DNA of 64,000 bases from JBFJKD01 sp041600415 (GCA_041600415.1 JBFIKF010000005.1:248001-312000); one strand, 5' to 3'. Positions 8,996-18,227 are shown, counted from the first letter of the stretch. The notes: generated by a model from the letters alone, not told the origin. Numbers and translations are program-made.

Positions 8996-9217
8996 ATGCT
9001 GTTATCCAAGGCTAATGAGTTGATTGGTACCTCGCCGATTTCGTTCGAAGATGCCATCGCGAGTGTGCTTAGGCGCGCTAATAAAACCTTGCGTGGCGTG
9101 CGTGGTGTCGAAGTACTGAGTAAGTCTGTCGCAGTTTCGACACGGGGCGAGATCGAATATCGGGCCCGCGTGCAGTTACGTTTTGCCATGGCGTTACCGG
9201 AAAAGCTTCACTGGTAG
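8996..9217 (+). CDS. Dodecin-family flavin-binding protein (copy 1)
   Basis: A 73-residue protein starting at the ATG at 8996, after the site AGGAG. The blocks SPISFEDAIASVLRRANKTL and GVRGVEVLSKSVAV match dodecin, a dodecameric flavin (or CoA) storage protein. It differs from the second copy in a longer N-terminus, the insertion of TRGEIEYRARVQL and the C-terminal extension ALPEKLHW. An earlier in-frame start at 8957 lacks a ribosome-binding site. Dodecin would buffer FMN near flavin-dependent enzymes. Confidence 0.8.
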   Translation: MLLSKANELIGTSPISFEDAIASVLRRANKTLRGVRGVEVLSKSVAVSTRGEIEYRARVQLRFAMALPEKLHW

Positions 9218-9357
9218 CCGCATGTAAAGTTTCGTCGCACGTAATGTTATGGCGTGGGATTTTGGGGGTAGATGGATTTCGAGCAGACAAATGACAATCA
9301 TCGCCGTAGACGGAGTGATTGGATGAGTACAGGGCTTTTTATTTGCGGAGCAATATT

Positions 9358-9561
9358 ATGACTGTTTCCAGTGTATCAACAATTACTGCGACGTCGCCAA
9401 AAAGCTGGCAGGACGCCCTCGAAAAAGGTGTGCAGCGGGCCAGCCAGACCTTGCGTGGCATTGAGGCGGTAGAGGTGGTGCAGGAAAGTGCTACGGTTGA
9501 AAAAGGCGAAATTAAGGATTATGTGGTGGAGTTGAAAATAATTTTTCGTCTCGAGGATTGA
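9358..9561 (+). CDS. Dodecin-family flavin-binding protein (copy 2)
   Basis: A 67-residue dodecin starting at the ATG at 9358, after GCGGAG. It has SPKSWQDALEKGVQRASQTL, the GIEAVEVVQESATVEKGEI strand pair and the terminal KIIFRLED, the normal dodecin ending. It lies 140 bases after the first copy in the same orientation. The two are clearly paralogous but divergent, so they may assemble separately or bind different cofactors. Confidence 0.85.
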   Translation: MTVSSVSTITATSPKSWQDALEKGVQRASQTLRGIEAVEVVQESATVEKGEIKDYVVELKIIFRLED

Positions 9562-9732
9562 AGGCAAGGAAATTCCGTAGATGTGCCGGCCTGCGGCAGC
9601 GTTGATGCCCTGCGCTGAAATTCGGACCGTCATGATCGGCTAAACGGCACAGTAACCCGCCGGAAAGTGCCATTTTGGAGACGCCAGCGTGGTTGCGCGG
9701 TGGGGTGTACCCATTAATCTTGGAGAGTTTTT

Positions 9733-11004
9733 TTGTCAGGTAATTTATTTCGCCAATCCGGTATGCACATTGTGGCAGCGTTGTTTGTGTGCCTCGGGCT
9801 ATTATATGGCATCTGGTATTCCTACGCCGTTTTCCTGGTCGCACTGATTGAAGAATTTGGCTGGTCCCGTTCGGTGACGGCCGGTGCCATGTCAGTGTTT
9901 ATCCTGGTGCACGGATTTTTCGGCCCAGTAGCAGGGCGTCTGGTGGAGCGGTTTGGAGCGCGTCGTCTGATTATGGCCGGCGCACTACTGATGACTGCGG
10001 GTCTGGTTATCACGTCGCAGATCACTAACTGGTGGCAGCTGTATCTTGGCTTCGGCGTGATTACTGCAATCGGTCTGGGCGCCTGTGGCTGGGTGCCAAC
10101 CGTGGTGTTGATGGGTAAGTGGTTTCCACACAAAATTGGTTCCGCGCTCGGTATTGTTACCGCCGGGATCGGTGTTGGCATTCTCGGACTGGTGCCACTG
10201 GTTAACCTGTTAATCGAAACCTATGGTTGGCGCGCAGCCTTTCTGGTACTCGCATTTCTGGTACTGGTGGTGGTTACGCCAATTGCGGTGTGCGTGTTAC
10301 ACGATCCCCGCGCACTACCCGGTAAGAATCATTATGGAGGTAGCACGGCAGCGACGGCTAACTCGAGCGCGACAGACGTCGCGACCAATGACTGGACAGT
10401 TGGCAGCGCGGTGCGCTCGCGGGGATTCAGATTCGTGGCGTTGGCATTTTTTACCGGGGCGACAATATCGCAAATGTTATTGATGCATCAGTTTGCTTTT
10501 ATGGTGGATCAGGGTGTCGATAAAATGCTGGCGTCCATGATTGGCGGTCTGATCGGTTTTGTTAGCGTGCCAGCAAAAATAATGTGGGGGACGCTGTCCG
10601 ATCGTCTGGGACGAGAGTCCACCTATACGCTCGGTTTGACTTGCGTGTTTTTATCGGTCGTGGCGCTTGCACTGGTGGCCTGGGTGCCGGGCTTGTTAAT
10701 GCCGTTAATGTTTGCCGTTTTAGTTGGGCTGGGTTATTCGGTGCATGCACCGCTGATTCCGGCTGTCGCGCGGGATATGTTTGCCGGACCGCGTTTTCCC
10801 ACCATATTTGGCACTATTTCAGTATTTTCTTCCCTCGGCGGCGCCACCGGCGCCTGGTTGGGTGGCGCGTTACACGATCTGTTTGGCAACTACGGGCCGA
10901 TGCTAGTACTGGCTGCATGTTTGGCCGTCATCGCGCCCTGGTTACTGTGGGTAGCGGCGCCGCGACGCCCGGAACGACCCCCGGCCTCGGGCGCGTCACT
11001 CTAA
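9733..11004 (+). CDS. Major facilitator superfamily transporter
   Basis: A 423-residue, 12-helix MFS permease starting at TTG 9733 after TGGAGAG. Typical elements are the GPVAGRLVERFGARRLI loop between helices 2 and 3, its repeat GTLSDRLGRES in the second half, and a central hydrophilic loop (residues about 195-230). It resembles the monocarboxylate/oxalate-formate type transporters of marine gammaproteobacteria. In context it probably imports the substrate of the surrounding catabolic enzymes; this is inference from position. Confidence 0.87.
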   Translation: MSGNLFRQSGMHIVAALFVCLGLLYGIWYSYAVFLVALIEEFGWSRSVTAGAMSVFILVHGFFGPVAGRLVERFGARRLIMAGALLMTAGLVITSQITNWWQLYLGFGVITAIGLGACGWVPTVVLMGKWFPHKIGSALGIVTAGIGVGILGLVPLVNLLIETYGWRAAFLVLAFLVLVVVTPIAVCVLHDPRALPGKNHYGGSTAATANSSATDVATNDWTVGSAVRSRGFRFVALAFFTGATISQMLLMHQFAFMVDQGVDKMLASMIGGLIGFVSVPAKIMWGTLSDRLGRESTYTLGLTCVFLSVVALALVAWVPGLLMPLMFAVLVGLGYSVHAPLIPAVARDMFAGPRFPTIFGTISVFSSLGGATGAWLGGALHDLFGNYGPMLVLAACLAVIAPWLLWVAAPRRPERPPASGASL

Positions 11005-11059
11005 ACAGTGTCTGCAAAATATAAATCTCAAATTTAAGCTGTCAATACATGGGGTTAGC

Positions 11060-11368
11060 ATGCTAAACATCAAACAAAAGGTCGCATTTATTACCGGAGC
11101 AGCCAGTGAGATGGGTCGCGCCCGGGCATTCTCCGCCGCCGCTGCCAGGGTGATACTGGCAGACATTGAAGAAGGAGCTCTGACCGGGGCGGTCAGCGAA
11201 CTCAAGGCGCTTGGTCGCGATGTGGACAGCATCACTGTGGATGGGGGTGCCAGTGGGCGCACCGAAGCGACCAGTGTAAAAAACTGGCGCTGGGCGGTCG
11301 ACGTCAATATGTGGGGCGTAGTCTCTGGACTGCGGGCATTTTTGCCCGTGGACAAACTGGCGGCGTAG
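11060..11368 (+). pseudogene. Truncated short-chain dehydrogenase remnant
   Basis: The first 45 residues are a normal SDR start (KQKVAFITGAASEMG, then RVILADIEEGAL), but the glycine motif TGxxxGxG is damaged (GAASEMG). The protein then jumps to a WAVDVNMWGVVSGLRAFLP-like segment, which belongs about 60 residues further on in an intact SDR. NNAG, the catalytic Ser and YxxxK are absent. At 102 residues against about 260 it cannot be an active SDR. It is a product of internal deletion, located just before the amidohydrolase gene. Confidence 0.7.
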
Positions 11369-11430
11369 GCTATAGTTTTTGAGGTTACTAATGTTGCCAG
11401 GGACGATGTGCTGGCGGAAGTCACGGGGTC

Positions 11431-13128
11431 ATGACGTACGATATTAAAATAACTGGCGGCACCGTCATTGACGGCACAAACCAGCCTCGCTTTAAGGGGG
11501 ACGTTGGCATTAAAAATGGCAGGGTAACTGCCATTGGCGACACACCCGGTGATGCGGCCACCGTTATCGATGCGACGGGAAAAATTGTCTGCCCGGGGTT
11601 TGTAGATTGCCACACCCACTACGACGCCCAGGTGATATGGGACCGCATGATGACCATCTCGCCGTGGCACGGCATCACCACCGTAGTGCTTGGAAACTGC
11701 GGATTTGGCATAGCCCCGGTGCGACCTCAGGATCGCGATACGATTATTCGCACCCTGGAAAATGTCGAAGGGATGGACGCCGGTGCGCTGGCGGCGGGGC
11801 TTGGCGAGGACTGGCCCTTTGAAACATTTCCCCAATACATGGATGTGCTGGAAAAGCGGGGCGTCGGCGTTAATGTGGGGGTGCTTATCGGCCATACACC
11901 GGTGCGTCTCTACGTGATGGGCGATGACTCCACGGAGCGCACAGCAACTGTGGATGAAGTCAGACAAATGTGCGATATCGTTCGCGAAGCAATGCAGGCC
12001 GGTGCGCTCGGGTTTGCGTCCTCCAAGTCACCCACTCACGTCGGTGCCGGTGGCAAACCGGTGCCCAGTCGGCTTGCGGATTACCAGACCGAAACACTGG
12101 AGATAGCCCGAGTTATCGGCGCTGAGCGCAGAGGTATCATTCAGTCGACCATTGGCGGCGATGTGTTGCACGATCAGTTTGCGGAGATGGCGCGAGTAGC
12201 CAATTGCAATGTCACCTGGACCGCGCTGTTGCAGGGCGCATCTCTGGGTGGCGGCGACCATCATCAGCAGTTAAAAAAATCCGCAGAACTGGCCGCCGCG
12301 GGCGCCCGTGTATTTCCACAGGTAACGCCGCGTGCCCTCAATTTTGAAATGACGTTTAAGGCGCCGTTTATCTTTGAAAGTCTGAAAGTATTCAAGCCGG
12401 TATCGGCTGCCGATCTGGAAGGACGCAAGACAATTTATCGGGATCCGCAGTTTCGCGCGGGATTCAAGGCCGCCATCGAAGCGGGAGAATCGAGGGTGCT
12501 GGGCGGCTGGTCAAAAACGGTCATTTCCTTTTACCCGCCGGATCCGTCATTGGAGGAGCAGTTACTGTTTGCCGTTGCCGAGCAGCGCGGTATGCACCCG
12601 GTGGATGTAATACTCGATCTGGCGCTGGAGAGTAATCTCGCGTTGCGCACACGCATGCCGGTAGCGAATTATGAGGAGGATGAAGTAGAACGCATGCTCA
12701 AGGATCCCAATGTGGTGCTGGGTCTGTCCGACGGTGGTGCCCACGCCAGCCAATTGTGCGACGCCTGCTATTCGACGTATCTACTTGGCCACTGGGTGCG
12801 CGAAAAAAAGATATTTGATCTCGAGTACGCTATCTGGATGTTGACCGCACGGGTTGCGGATGTCTGTCAGATACCTGATCGCGGTCGACTCGAAGTTGGA
12901 TGCGCGGCGGACGTGGTGGTGTTTGATCCGACCACTGTAGGCGCGGGCAAACTGGAGCGGGTCCACGATTTCCCTGCGGGTGCGGACCGGCTGATAGCCC
13001 AGGCGAGTGGCATTGAATCGGTGATTGTGAACGGGGTTCTGCTGCGACAAAACAATCGTGATCAGATTGACCCAATCAATGGTGTGTTGCCCGGCATGGT
13101 GTTGAGAACTCAACCGGCTGCTGCCTGA
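11431..13128 (+). CDS. D-aminoacylase/N-acyl-D-amino-acid deacylase family amidohydrolase
   Basis: A 565-residue amidohydrolase. The N-terminal beta sandwich is followed by the metal motif CHTHYDAQ. NCGFGIAP is characteristic of the D-aminoacylase subgroup, LGLSDGGAHASQL carries the final metal Asp, and the C-terminal sandwich contains GRLEVGCAADVVVFD. Homologues in degradation clusters of marine proteobacteria are common, and real substrates often are not D-amino acids. The ATG at 11431 lies 62 bases after the SDR remnant. It probably acts on an amide or cyclic ureide in the same pathway as the neighbouring oxidoreductases. Confidence 0.88.
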   Translation: MTYDIKITGGTVIDGTNQPRFKGDVGIKNGRVTAIGDTPGDAATVIDATGKIVCPGFVDCHTHYDAQVIWDRMMTISPWHGITTVVLGNCGFGIAPVRPQDRDTIIRTLENVEGMDAGALAAGLGEDWPFETFPQYMDVLEKRGVGVNVGVLIGHTPVRLYVMGDDSTERTATVDEVRQMCDIVREAMQAGALGFASSKSPTHVGAGGKPVPSRLADYQTETLEIARVIGAERRGIIQSTIGGDVLHDQFAEMARVANCNVTWTALLQGASLGGGDHHQQLKKSAELAAAGARVFPQVTPRALNFEMTFKAPFIFESLKVFKPVSAADLEGRKTIYRDPQFRAGFKAAIEAGESRVLGGWSKTVISFYPPDPSLEEQLLFAVAEQRGMHPVDVILDLALESNLALRTRMPVANYEEDEVERMLKDPNVVLGLSDGGAHASQLCDACYSTYLLGHWVREKKIFDLEYAIWMLTARVADVCQIPDRGRLEVGCAADVVVFDPTTVGAGKLERVHDFPAGADRLIAQASGIESVIVNGVLLRQNNRDQIDPINGVLPGMVLRTQPAAA

Positions 13129-13290
13129 GCGGGCAGAGCCATGTAAGACACTCTGGTTAACACTCCCTGGGCAGTGAGCGTGGGCGGCCTGAAAGGGTTA
13201 GCCAGTGTTGGGCAAACAGGTTTCGAAAAAAGAGATTCGTTGCGGGCGCTGTCCCATAGCGCGTTTTGAGGATAGTCATTTTTTTGCGCG

Positions 13291-13317
13291 CCGCCACTGA
13301 TGGCGGTTTTATTTTTT
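13291..13317 (+). terminator. Rho-independent terminator
   Basis: CCGCCA, CTGA loop, TGGCGG, followed by TTTTATTTTTT. It ends the amidohydrolase transcript and separates it from the aldo/keto reductase gene. Confidence 0.8.
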
Positions 13318-13396
13318 ACCAGCGTCGCCGGTTTATGTTGTCTATCCTCCCGATGTAGTGTCTTAATTACTTAACCAAATACGGCAGGGGGAAGGT

Positions 13397-14377
13397 ATGC
13401 AGTATCGCGTGCTGGGTAATAGTGGCGAACAGGTGTCGGCAACAGGGTTGGGTTGTATGCCGATGTCGAATTTTTACGGGCCTGCGGAGGAGAAGGAATC
13501 CATCGCGACGTTGCAGCGCGCTCTTATATTGGGGCTGAATTTTTTTGATACCGCCGACGTTTATGGTCGCGGACACAACGAAGAGCTGCTGGGCAAGGCA
13601 TTTGCGCGGCACCGCGACCAGATATTTCTGGCTACAAAGTTTGGTATCGCGGGGGTGACACCCCGGCCGCAGGGTGGCTTCGAATTTAACATCGACGGGC
13701 GCCCGGAATACGTCAAACAGGCCTGTGACCGCAGTCTGGCCAGGCTTGGGATGGAGTACATCGATCTCTACTACCAGCACCGCGTAGATCCAAAAGTACC
13801 GATTGAAGATACCGTTGGCGCTATGGCGGATTTGGTAAAGGCCGGTAAGGTTCGCTATCTAGGGCTGTCCGAGGCTTCCGCCGATCCGGTGCTGATACGA
13901 CGCGGTCACGCGGTGCATCCCATCGCGGCGTTGCAGAGTGAGTATTCCCTGTGGACGCGGGATCCCGAGCCAGAAGTGTTGCCGGTGTGCGCCGAGCTAA
14001 ATATTGCATTCGTGCCCTTTAGCCCACTGGGTAGAGGCTTTCTCACCGGTACGGTGAGCACTACGGACGAAATTAGTGACGGGGATTTTCGCAAATCTAA
14101 TCCCCGCTTTATGCCGGGCCATCTGGAGCGCAATCTTAAGTTGGCTGACAAAATTAAGGAATTAGCGGCGGCGCGCGCCTGTACCCCAGCGCAACTGGCA
14201 TTGGCGTGGTTATTGGGCCAGGGAGATCAGATTATTCCGATTCCGGGGACGCGACGTATCCGCCATCTGGAGGACAATATTGCCGCTGCGGAAATTGCAT
14301 TAAACGCGCGTGAAATACAAACCATTGCCGAGTATTTTCCACCCGGCGCCGCCAGCGGGGAGCGTTACGCGCCCTGA
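13397..14377 (+). CDS. Aldo/keto reductase
   Basis: A 326-residue NADPH-dependent TIM-barrel reductase. The tetrad is visible: Asp and Tyr in NFFDTADVYG, Lys in FLATKFGIAG, His in YYQHRVD. The cofactor loop is IPIPGTRRIRHLEDN. It belongs to the YakC/auxin-induced-protein-like AKR group. The ATG is preceded by AGGGGGAAGG. It reduces an aldehyde or ketone of unknown identity and stands alone between terminator 13291 and the next SDR. Confidence 0.9.
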   Translation: MQYRVLGNSGEQVSATGLGCMPMSNFYGPAEEKESIATLQRALILGLNFFDTADVYGRGHNEELLGKAFARHRDQIFLATKFGIAGVTPRPQGGFEFNIDGRPEYVKQACDRSLARLGMEYIDLYYQHRVDPKVPIEDTVGAMADLVKAGKVRYLGLSEASADPVLIRRGHAVHPIAALQSEYSLWTRDPEPEVLPVCAELNIAFVPFSPLGRGFLTGTVSTTDEISDGDFRKSNPRFMPGHLERNLKLADKIKELAAARACTPAQLALAWLLGQGDQIIPIPGTRRIRHLEDNIAAAEIALNAREIQTIAEYFPPGAASGERYAP

Positions 14378-14606
14378 GTATTCATGTTGCCCGACCGGGA
14401 ATTGCGGCTGTGGACAGTACTAAAGCGTCTGGGCTAAACTTCTTGAAGTTACCCGCTGGTAAATAAACGCGCCAAATATTAAAGAATTCCTGTTTACTCA
14501 GGTATTCCCTCTCCGGGTGTTGACTAAACGACTCGTCGAGGCGCTGCGCACGTTATCTGTCGCGTTTTTGGCAAAACGAACACCGCAATCAACCGGAAGT
14601 AATCCC

Positions 14607-15368
14607 ATGACGAAAATTAACCGGGAATTTGATCTGTCTGGCAAAGTGGTGCTGGTTACCGGCGGTAGCCGCGGCCTGGGAAAGGAAATGGTGCGCGGGT
14701 GTGCGGCGGCGGGTGCCGACGTGATTATTGCCAGTCGTAAGCTGGAGAACTGCGAACTATTGGCTGCGCAGGTAGAAGCCACTTACGGCGTGTCCGCATT
14801 GGCCTACGGTTGTCATGTGGGGCAGTGGGAGCAGTTACAGGGCCTGGTGGATGCGGCTTACCAGCGTTTTGGGCGGGTAGATGTGCTGGTGAACAACGCC
14901 GGTATGTCGCCGTTGTACGAATCGCTGGACAAGGTGGACGAGGCACTGTTTGACAAGGTGATGGATGTCAATCTCAAGGGTCCGTTCCGGCTCAGCGCTT
15001 TAATTGCCAGGCGCATGATGGAAGGCGCGGGCGGCAGCATATTGAATATCAGTAGCATCGCTGCCATTCGCCCGCGCGGCGATATTGTGCCCTACGCAGC
15101 CGCCAAGGCGGGCCTCAACGCCATGACCGAAGGGATGGCCCAGGCCTACGGGCCAAGCGTGAGGGTCAACGCTATTATGTGTGGCGCTTTTTATACCGAT
15201 ATCAGCCAGGCCTGGGATATGCCGAAATTTCAGGAGCGGGCCAAAGGTTTTGCACTGGGTCGCGGCGGTGAGCCGCACGAAATCGTGGGCGCGGCGCTGT
15301 ATTTTGTCAGCGATGCGTCGCGTTTTTGTACGGGTGCTATTTTGCGACTGGATGGCGGTACGCCCTGA
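14607..15368 (+). CDS. Short-chain dehydrogenase/reductase
   Basis: A 253-residue SDR. Motifs are TGGSRGLG (cofactor), NNAGMSPLYE, ILNISSIAAI (catalytic Ser) and YAAAK. I take the ATG at 14607, which gives the conserved start and has GGAAG nine bases before; an in-frame TTG at 14517 would add 30 residues without homology. R after GGS suggests NADP. It is followed 73 bases later by another SDR gene, so the two probably form an operon acting on related intermediates. Confidence 0.9.
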   Translation: MTKINREFDLSGKVVLVTGGSRGLGKEMVRGCAAAGADVIIASRKLENCELLAAQVEATYGVSALAYGCHVGQWEQLQGLVDAAYQRFGRVDVLVNNAGMSPLYESLDKVDEALFDKVMDVNLKGPFRLSALIARRMMEGAGGSILNISSIAAIRPRGDIVPYAAAKAGLNAMTEGMAQAYGPSVRVNAIMCGAFYTDISQAWDMPKFQERAKGFALGRGGEPHEIVGAALYFVSDASRFCTGAILRLDGGTP

Positions 15369-15441
15369 CGGTAGCGCAATATTGCCTGCCAGGCGCCAGT
15401 CAAACTGCGATTAAACAGTCGCCATTAGAAAGGAACAGACG

Positions 15442-16203
15442 ATGAATGTAGCTGGTCAATGCGCGGTTATTACCGGCGGCGCGTCGGGATTGGGCGCCGG
15501 TGCGGCGCGCGTACTTAGTCAGGCAGGGGTTAAGTGTGCACTGCTGGATCGCAATCTGGAGCTGGCCACCGCGTTAGCCGCCGAGTTGGGCGGCATCGCC
15601 ATTGCATGCGACGTGGTGGATGGCCCAGGTGTCGAGGCGGCGTTGGCACAGGTAACCGCAACCCTCGGCACGCCGCGTATCCTGTTAAATGCGGCGGGTA
15701 TTGATGTGGCGGTACGCACCGCCGGGGCCAAGGGCGCCCACCCCCTCGACGACTTTGAGCGGGTGATTCGGGTTAATTTAACGGGTAGCTTCAATGTCGC
15801 CCGGCTGGTTGCCCAGGGGCTGATCGGCGTCGATCCGATTACGGACGACGGTGAGCGCGGCGTGATTATTAATATCGCTTCGGTGGTTGCCCAGGACGGA
15901 CCGCTGGGCCAGGTTGCCTATGCGGCCTCAAAGGCCGGTGTACAGGGTATGACCTTGCCGATGGCGCGGGATCTCGCGCCGTTCGGTATTCGCGTGATGA
16001 CCATCGCGCCGGGCATGTTTGAAACACCTCTGGCCAGCAGTATTCCGCAGGACTGGATAGCGCGGATTATCCCTACCGTGCCCTTTCCCAAGCGTTGGGG
16101 CAACCCTATCGAGTTTGGCGCGCTGGTGCTGCACATTTGTCAAAACGCCATGCTCAACGGCGAAATGATTCGCCTCGACGGCGCTATTCGCATGGGGAAC
16201 TGA
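15442..16203 (+). CDS. Short-chain dehydrogenase, 3-hydroxyacyl-CoA dehydrogenase type II-like
   Basis: A 253-residue SDR with TGGASGLG, NAAGI, the substrate loop RTAGAKGAHPLDDF, NIASVVAQDGPLGQVAYAAS and the YAASK pair. The long insertion before the catalytic Ser and the ending GEMIRLDGAIRM resemble the HSD10/type II 3-hydroxyacyl-CoA dehydrogenase group, which suggests a beta-oxidation step. AAAGAAC-type spacing with AGGAAC lies before the ATG. It is the last plus-strand gene of the catabolic cluster and converges with a membrane protein gene. Confidence 0.88.
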   Translation: MNVAGQCAVITGGASGLGAGAARVLSQAGVKCALLDRNLELATALAAELGGIAIACDVVDGPGVEAALAQVTATLGTPRILLNAAGIDVAVRTAGAKGAHPLDDFERVIRVNLTGSFNVARLVAQGLIGVDPITDDGERGVIINIASVVAQDGPLGQVAYAASKAGVQGMTLPMARDLAPFGIRVMTIAPGMFETPLASSIPQDWIARIIPTVPFPKRWGNPIEFGALVLHICQNAMLNGEMIRLDGAIRMGN

Positions 16204-16288
16204 TGGTCGAGCGTGGCAGCCGGTCACGAGTCGGGCTACGGGAATCGAACCGCAGGGCAGTGTAGGAGGGTGCCAGGGCGACGCTGAT

Positions 16289-17038
16289 CTAAGTGCGCGT
16301 CTGATCCACTTCGGTATTGACGCAAGGGTGCAGCTCAAGGCTCTGTATACGGACACCGATACGCACGCCGAGTGCGCGCCAGACAAAGTAGAACGCCACA
16401 AAATAAACGTTCAGCAATAGCGCGAAACCCCATTCGAAGGCGTCTTCAATCTGATCGTAACCGGGGTAAAAGCCGTCGAGCAATAGACTGACTACGCCGG
16501 TTGCGATCAATACTGCACAAATTCCGCTGAGCACCGGTATCGGCCAGGCTGGAAGCTGGCTGGGGAAGGCGCGTTGCATCTTACGCAGCTGCAGGGTCAA
16601 TAATAATTGCGCCAGATAGGTGAGAGTAAAAGACAGCAGAGCACCGACGCGACGCAGGGTTCGATAGGCATCGTGCTCGATGCCGAGCGCGACGGTATAG
16701 ATCACCAGGAACAGGGCGGCGGTGGTTCCCAGGCGCCCCATCAAGTGCGTTGTCTGATTGTCCCACTGTGCCCCGAATTGTTGTAACCAGTGGGTTGCGA
16801 TCACCCAGAATGCCGCAATAATAATCGCGGCTGGAATAATCAGACCTTTAAACACCAGCATCTCCGGCACTTGTCGGCCGGTGGCGCTGATTGAGGTGCA
16901 GCTGTCGATATAGGGGTTGCACCAGGGCAGGTGCCCGACGCTTGCGGCAATCACAAAGCACAGATGATAGGTTGCGAGGGGTAACAGCCCCGCGATCAGC
17001 GGCAGCCAGGTGAGACGTACAGGAGTTCGCGTGGTCAT
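16289..17038 (-). CDS. Integral membrane protein, Frag1/DRAM/Sfk1-like
   Basis: A 249-residue protein with six predicted membrane helices (near residues 10-30, 55-80, 90-115, 120-145, 160-185 and 200-225). The first loop contains SVGHLPWCNPYIDSCTSISA, the acidic/cysteine-bearing loop typical of Frag1/DRAM/Sfk1 proteins, whose bacterial function is unknown. I chose ATG 17038; the open frame extends 53 codons upstream but those residues look non-coding. It has no obvious functional partner; the neighbour is a divergently transcribed small secreted protein. Confidence 0.75.
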   Translation of the reverse strand: MTTRTPVRLTWLPLIAGLLPLATYHLCFVIAASVGHLPWCNPYIDSCTSISATGRQVPEMLVFKGLIIPAAIIIAAFWVIATHWLQQFGAQWDNQTTHLMGRLGTTAALFLVIYTVALGIEHDAYRTLRRVGALLSFTLTYLAQLLLTLQLRKMQRAFPSQLPAWPIPVLSGICAVLIATGVVSLLLDGFYPGYDQIEDAFEWGFALLLNVYFVAFYFVWRALGVRIGVRIQSLELHPCVNTEVDQTRT

Positions 17039-17215
17039 CGTTATTGTCAAGCTAGCGCGCCGGCGCGCTGCTGTAAAGCGCTGCGACACGGAAATGTCAC
17101 TTTGGCGGCGGGTCAATTTGACGAATACGGAATCGTTAACTATGTTTAGCAGGCACTTGTCGTTCATCCATTCGGGTGTCCGTCTAATTATCTTCACACA
17201 ACAGAGGTACCTGTT

Positions 17216-17533
17216 ATGAAATTAACAATTGCAGTACTTTTAACGCTGTTGTTTACCCTCTTTATGTCGAGTGTATCGGCGGCTGAAAACAGAGTAGCCC
17301 CCGCTGCCGCAGTGGAGAGAGCCCAGGTGATTTCCGCGGAGAAGAAAGACGCGGCCCCGGGGCGTCTGGTGGCGCCAACAGGCGATGCCCGTGGCAAGAA
17401 ATGTGGCATGCATGGGGATACGGTGTATGCCAATGCCTGCGGATCGTCCTTTATCAGTTCCTGTAAAAATGGGTTTACCTGCCACGATCCGATTGCCAAT
17501 CCAGAATGTAATTACGGGGAGTGCAGGGACTAG
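17216..17533 (+). CDS. Small secreted cysteine-containing protein
   Basis: A 105-residue protein with a clear signal peptide (hydrophobic residues 4-20, cleavage after VSA or SAA near 23-24). A 40-residue Ala/Glu-rich linker leads to a C-terminal module with six cysteines: CGMHGDTVYANACGSS, then C, C, C and C at the end (SCKNGFTCHD, ECNYGECRD). An even number of cysteines suggests three disulfides in the periplasm or outside. No family was recognised. The ATG follows AGAGG. A structural or metal-binding role is possible but not shown. Confidence 0.65.
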   Translation: MKLTIAVLLTLLFTLFMSSVSAAENRVAPAAAVERAQVISAEKKDAAPGRLVAPTGDARGKKCGMHGDTVYANACGSSFISSCKNGFTCHDPIANPECNYGECRD

Positions 17534-17585
17534 CGCGGGCTCTGCCGTCCAATTCCGGGGCCGGTGACCGCGGGGGTGATGTGGG

Positions 17586-18227
17586 CTAGAAATTGATACC
17601 CAATGCCTGTCCGAGGTCCTCGATAGCCTGATTTTCGGAGACCACCTTGATGGTGGTCATGCCCAGGATTCGCGCGGGTTTCAGGTTGATGCCCAGGTCG
17701 TCGAGGTAAACTACTTCCGCCGGCTCAACCTGCAGGCGACTACAGGCTAGTTGGTAGAATCGCGTTTCTGGTTTGCGCATGCCCTCGACGCTCGATTCGA
17801 GGACATGCTCGAATAAATTCATCACCGCATCAACCGCGCGGGCCCGTGGCGTATCAGCGTCGTTACTGGGGTGGTTACGGGGTCTTATATTGTTGGTGAG
17901 ACAGGCAACCTGGAAGTCCTGTTTTACGCGCTCCAGCACCTGTACCATGCGTGGACGCACCTCGCCATCCAGCAGCCCCAGCACGTCCGCACCGTGAATC
18001 GCATGGCCAGCGGCGCTTGATTCGTCCCTGAACGCGCGGTCAAACTCCTGCGCCGAAATTCGATTCGCCTCCAGCTGCGCCCAGGCATTGCGGTCGGGAT
18101 TAGTAGCGTTAATCGAACGAATAAAATCCCGCGGGTAACCCCGTCGTTCTTCAAAACGATTGAATGCGGCAAAGGGCGATGTGGTGAGCACTCCGCCAAA
18201 ATCCCATAAAACAGCGCGTATCTTCAT
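17586..18227 (-). CDS. HAD-superfamily hydrolase, YihX/epoxide-hydrolase-N-terminal type
   Basis: A 213-residue HAD-IA phosphatase. Motif I is WDFGGVL with nucleophile Asp9; the residue two after it is Gly instead of the usual Asp, as in YihX-type members. Motif II is LTNN, the motif III Lys is in MRKPETRFYQ, and motif IV is VYLDDLGINL. Such enzymes dephosphorylate small sugar phosphates or nucleotides. It is divergent from ptsP and appears to be a single-gene unit. Confidence 0.85.
   Translation of the reverse strand: MKIRAVLWDFGGVLTTSPFAAFNRFEERRGYPRDFIRSINATNPDRNAWAQLEANRISAQEFDRAFRDESSAAGHAIHGADVLGLLDGEVRPRMVQVLERVKQDFQVACLTNNIRPRNHPSNDADTPRARAVDAVMNLFEHVLESSVEGMRKPETRFYQLACSRLQVEPAEVVYLDDLGINLKPARILGMTTIKVVSENQAIEDLGQALGINF

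Noticed and set aside
10996..11967. 323-codon minus-strand frame
   Set aside because: Antisense to the amidohydrolase gene and SDR remnant; low-complexity translation, no family.
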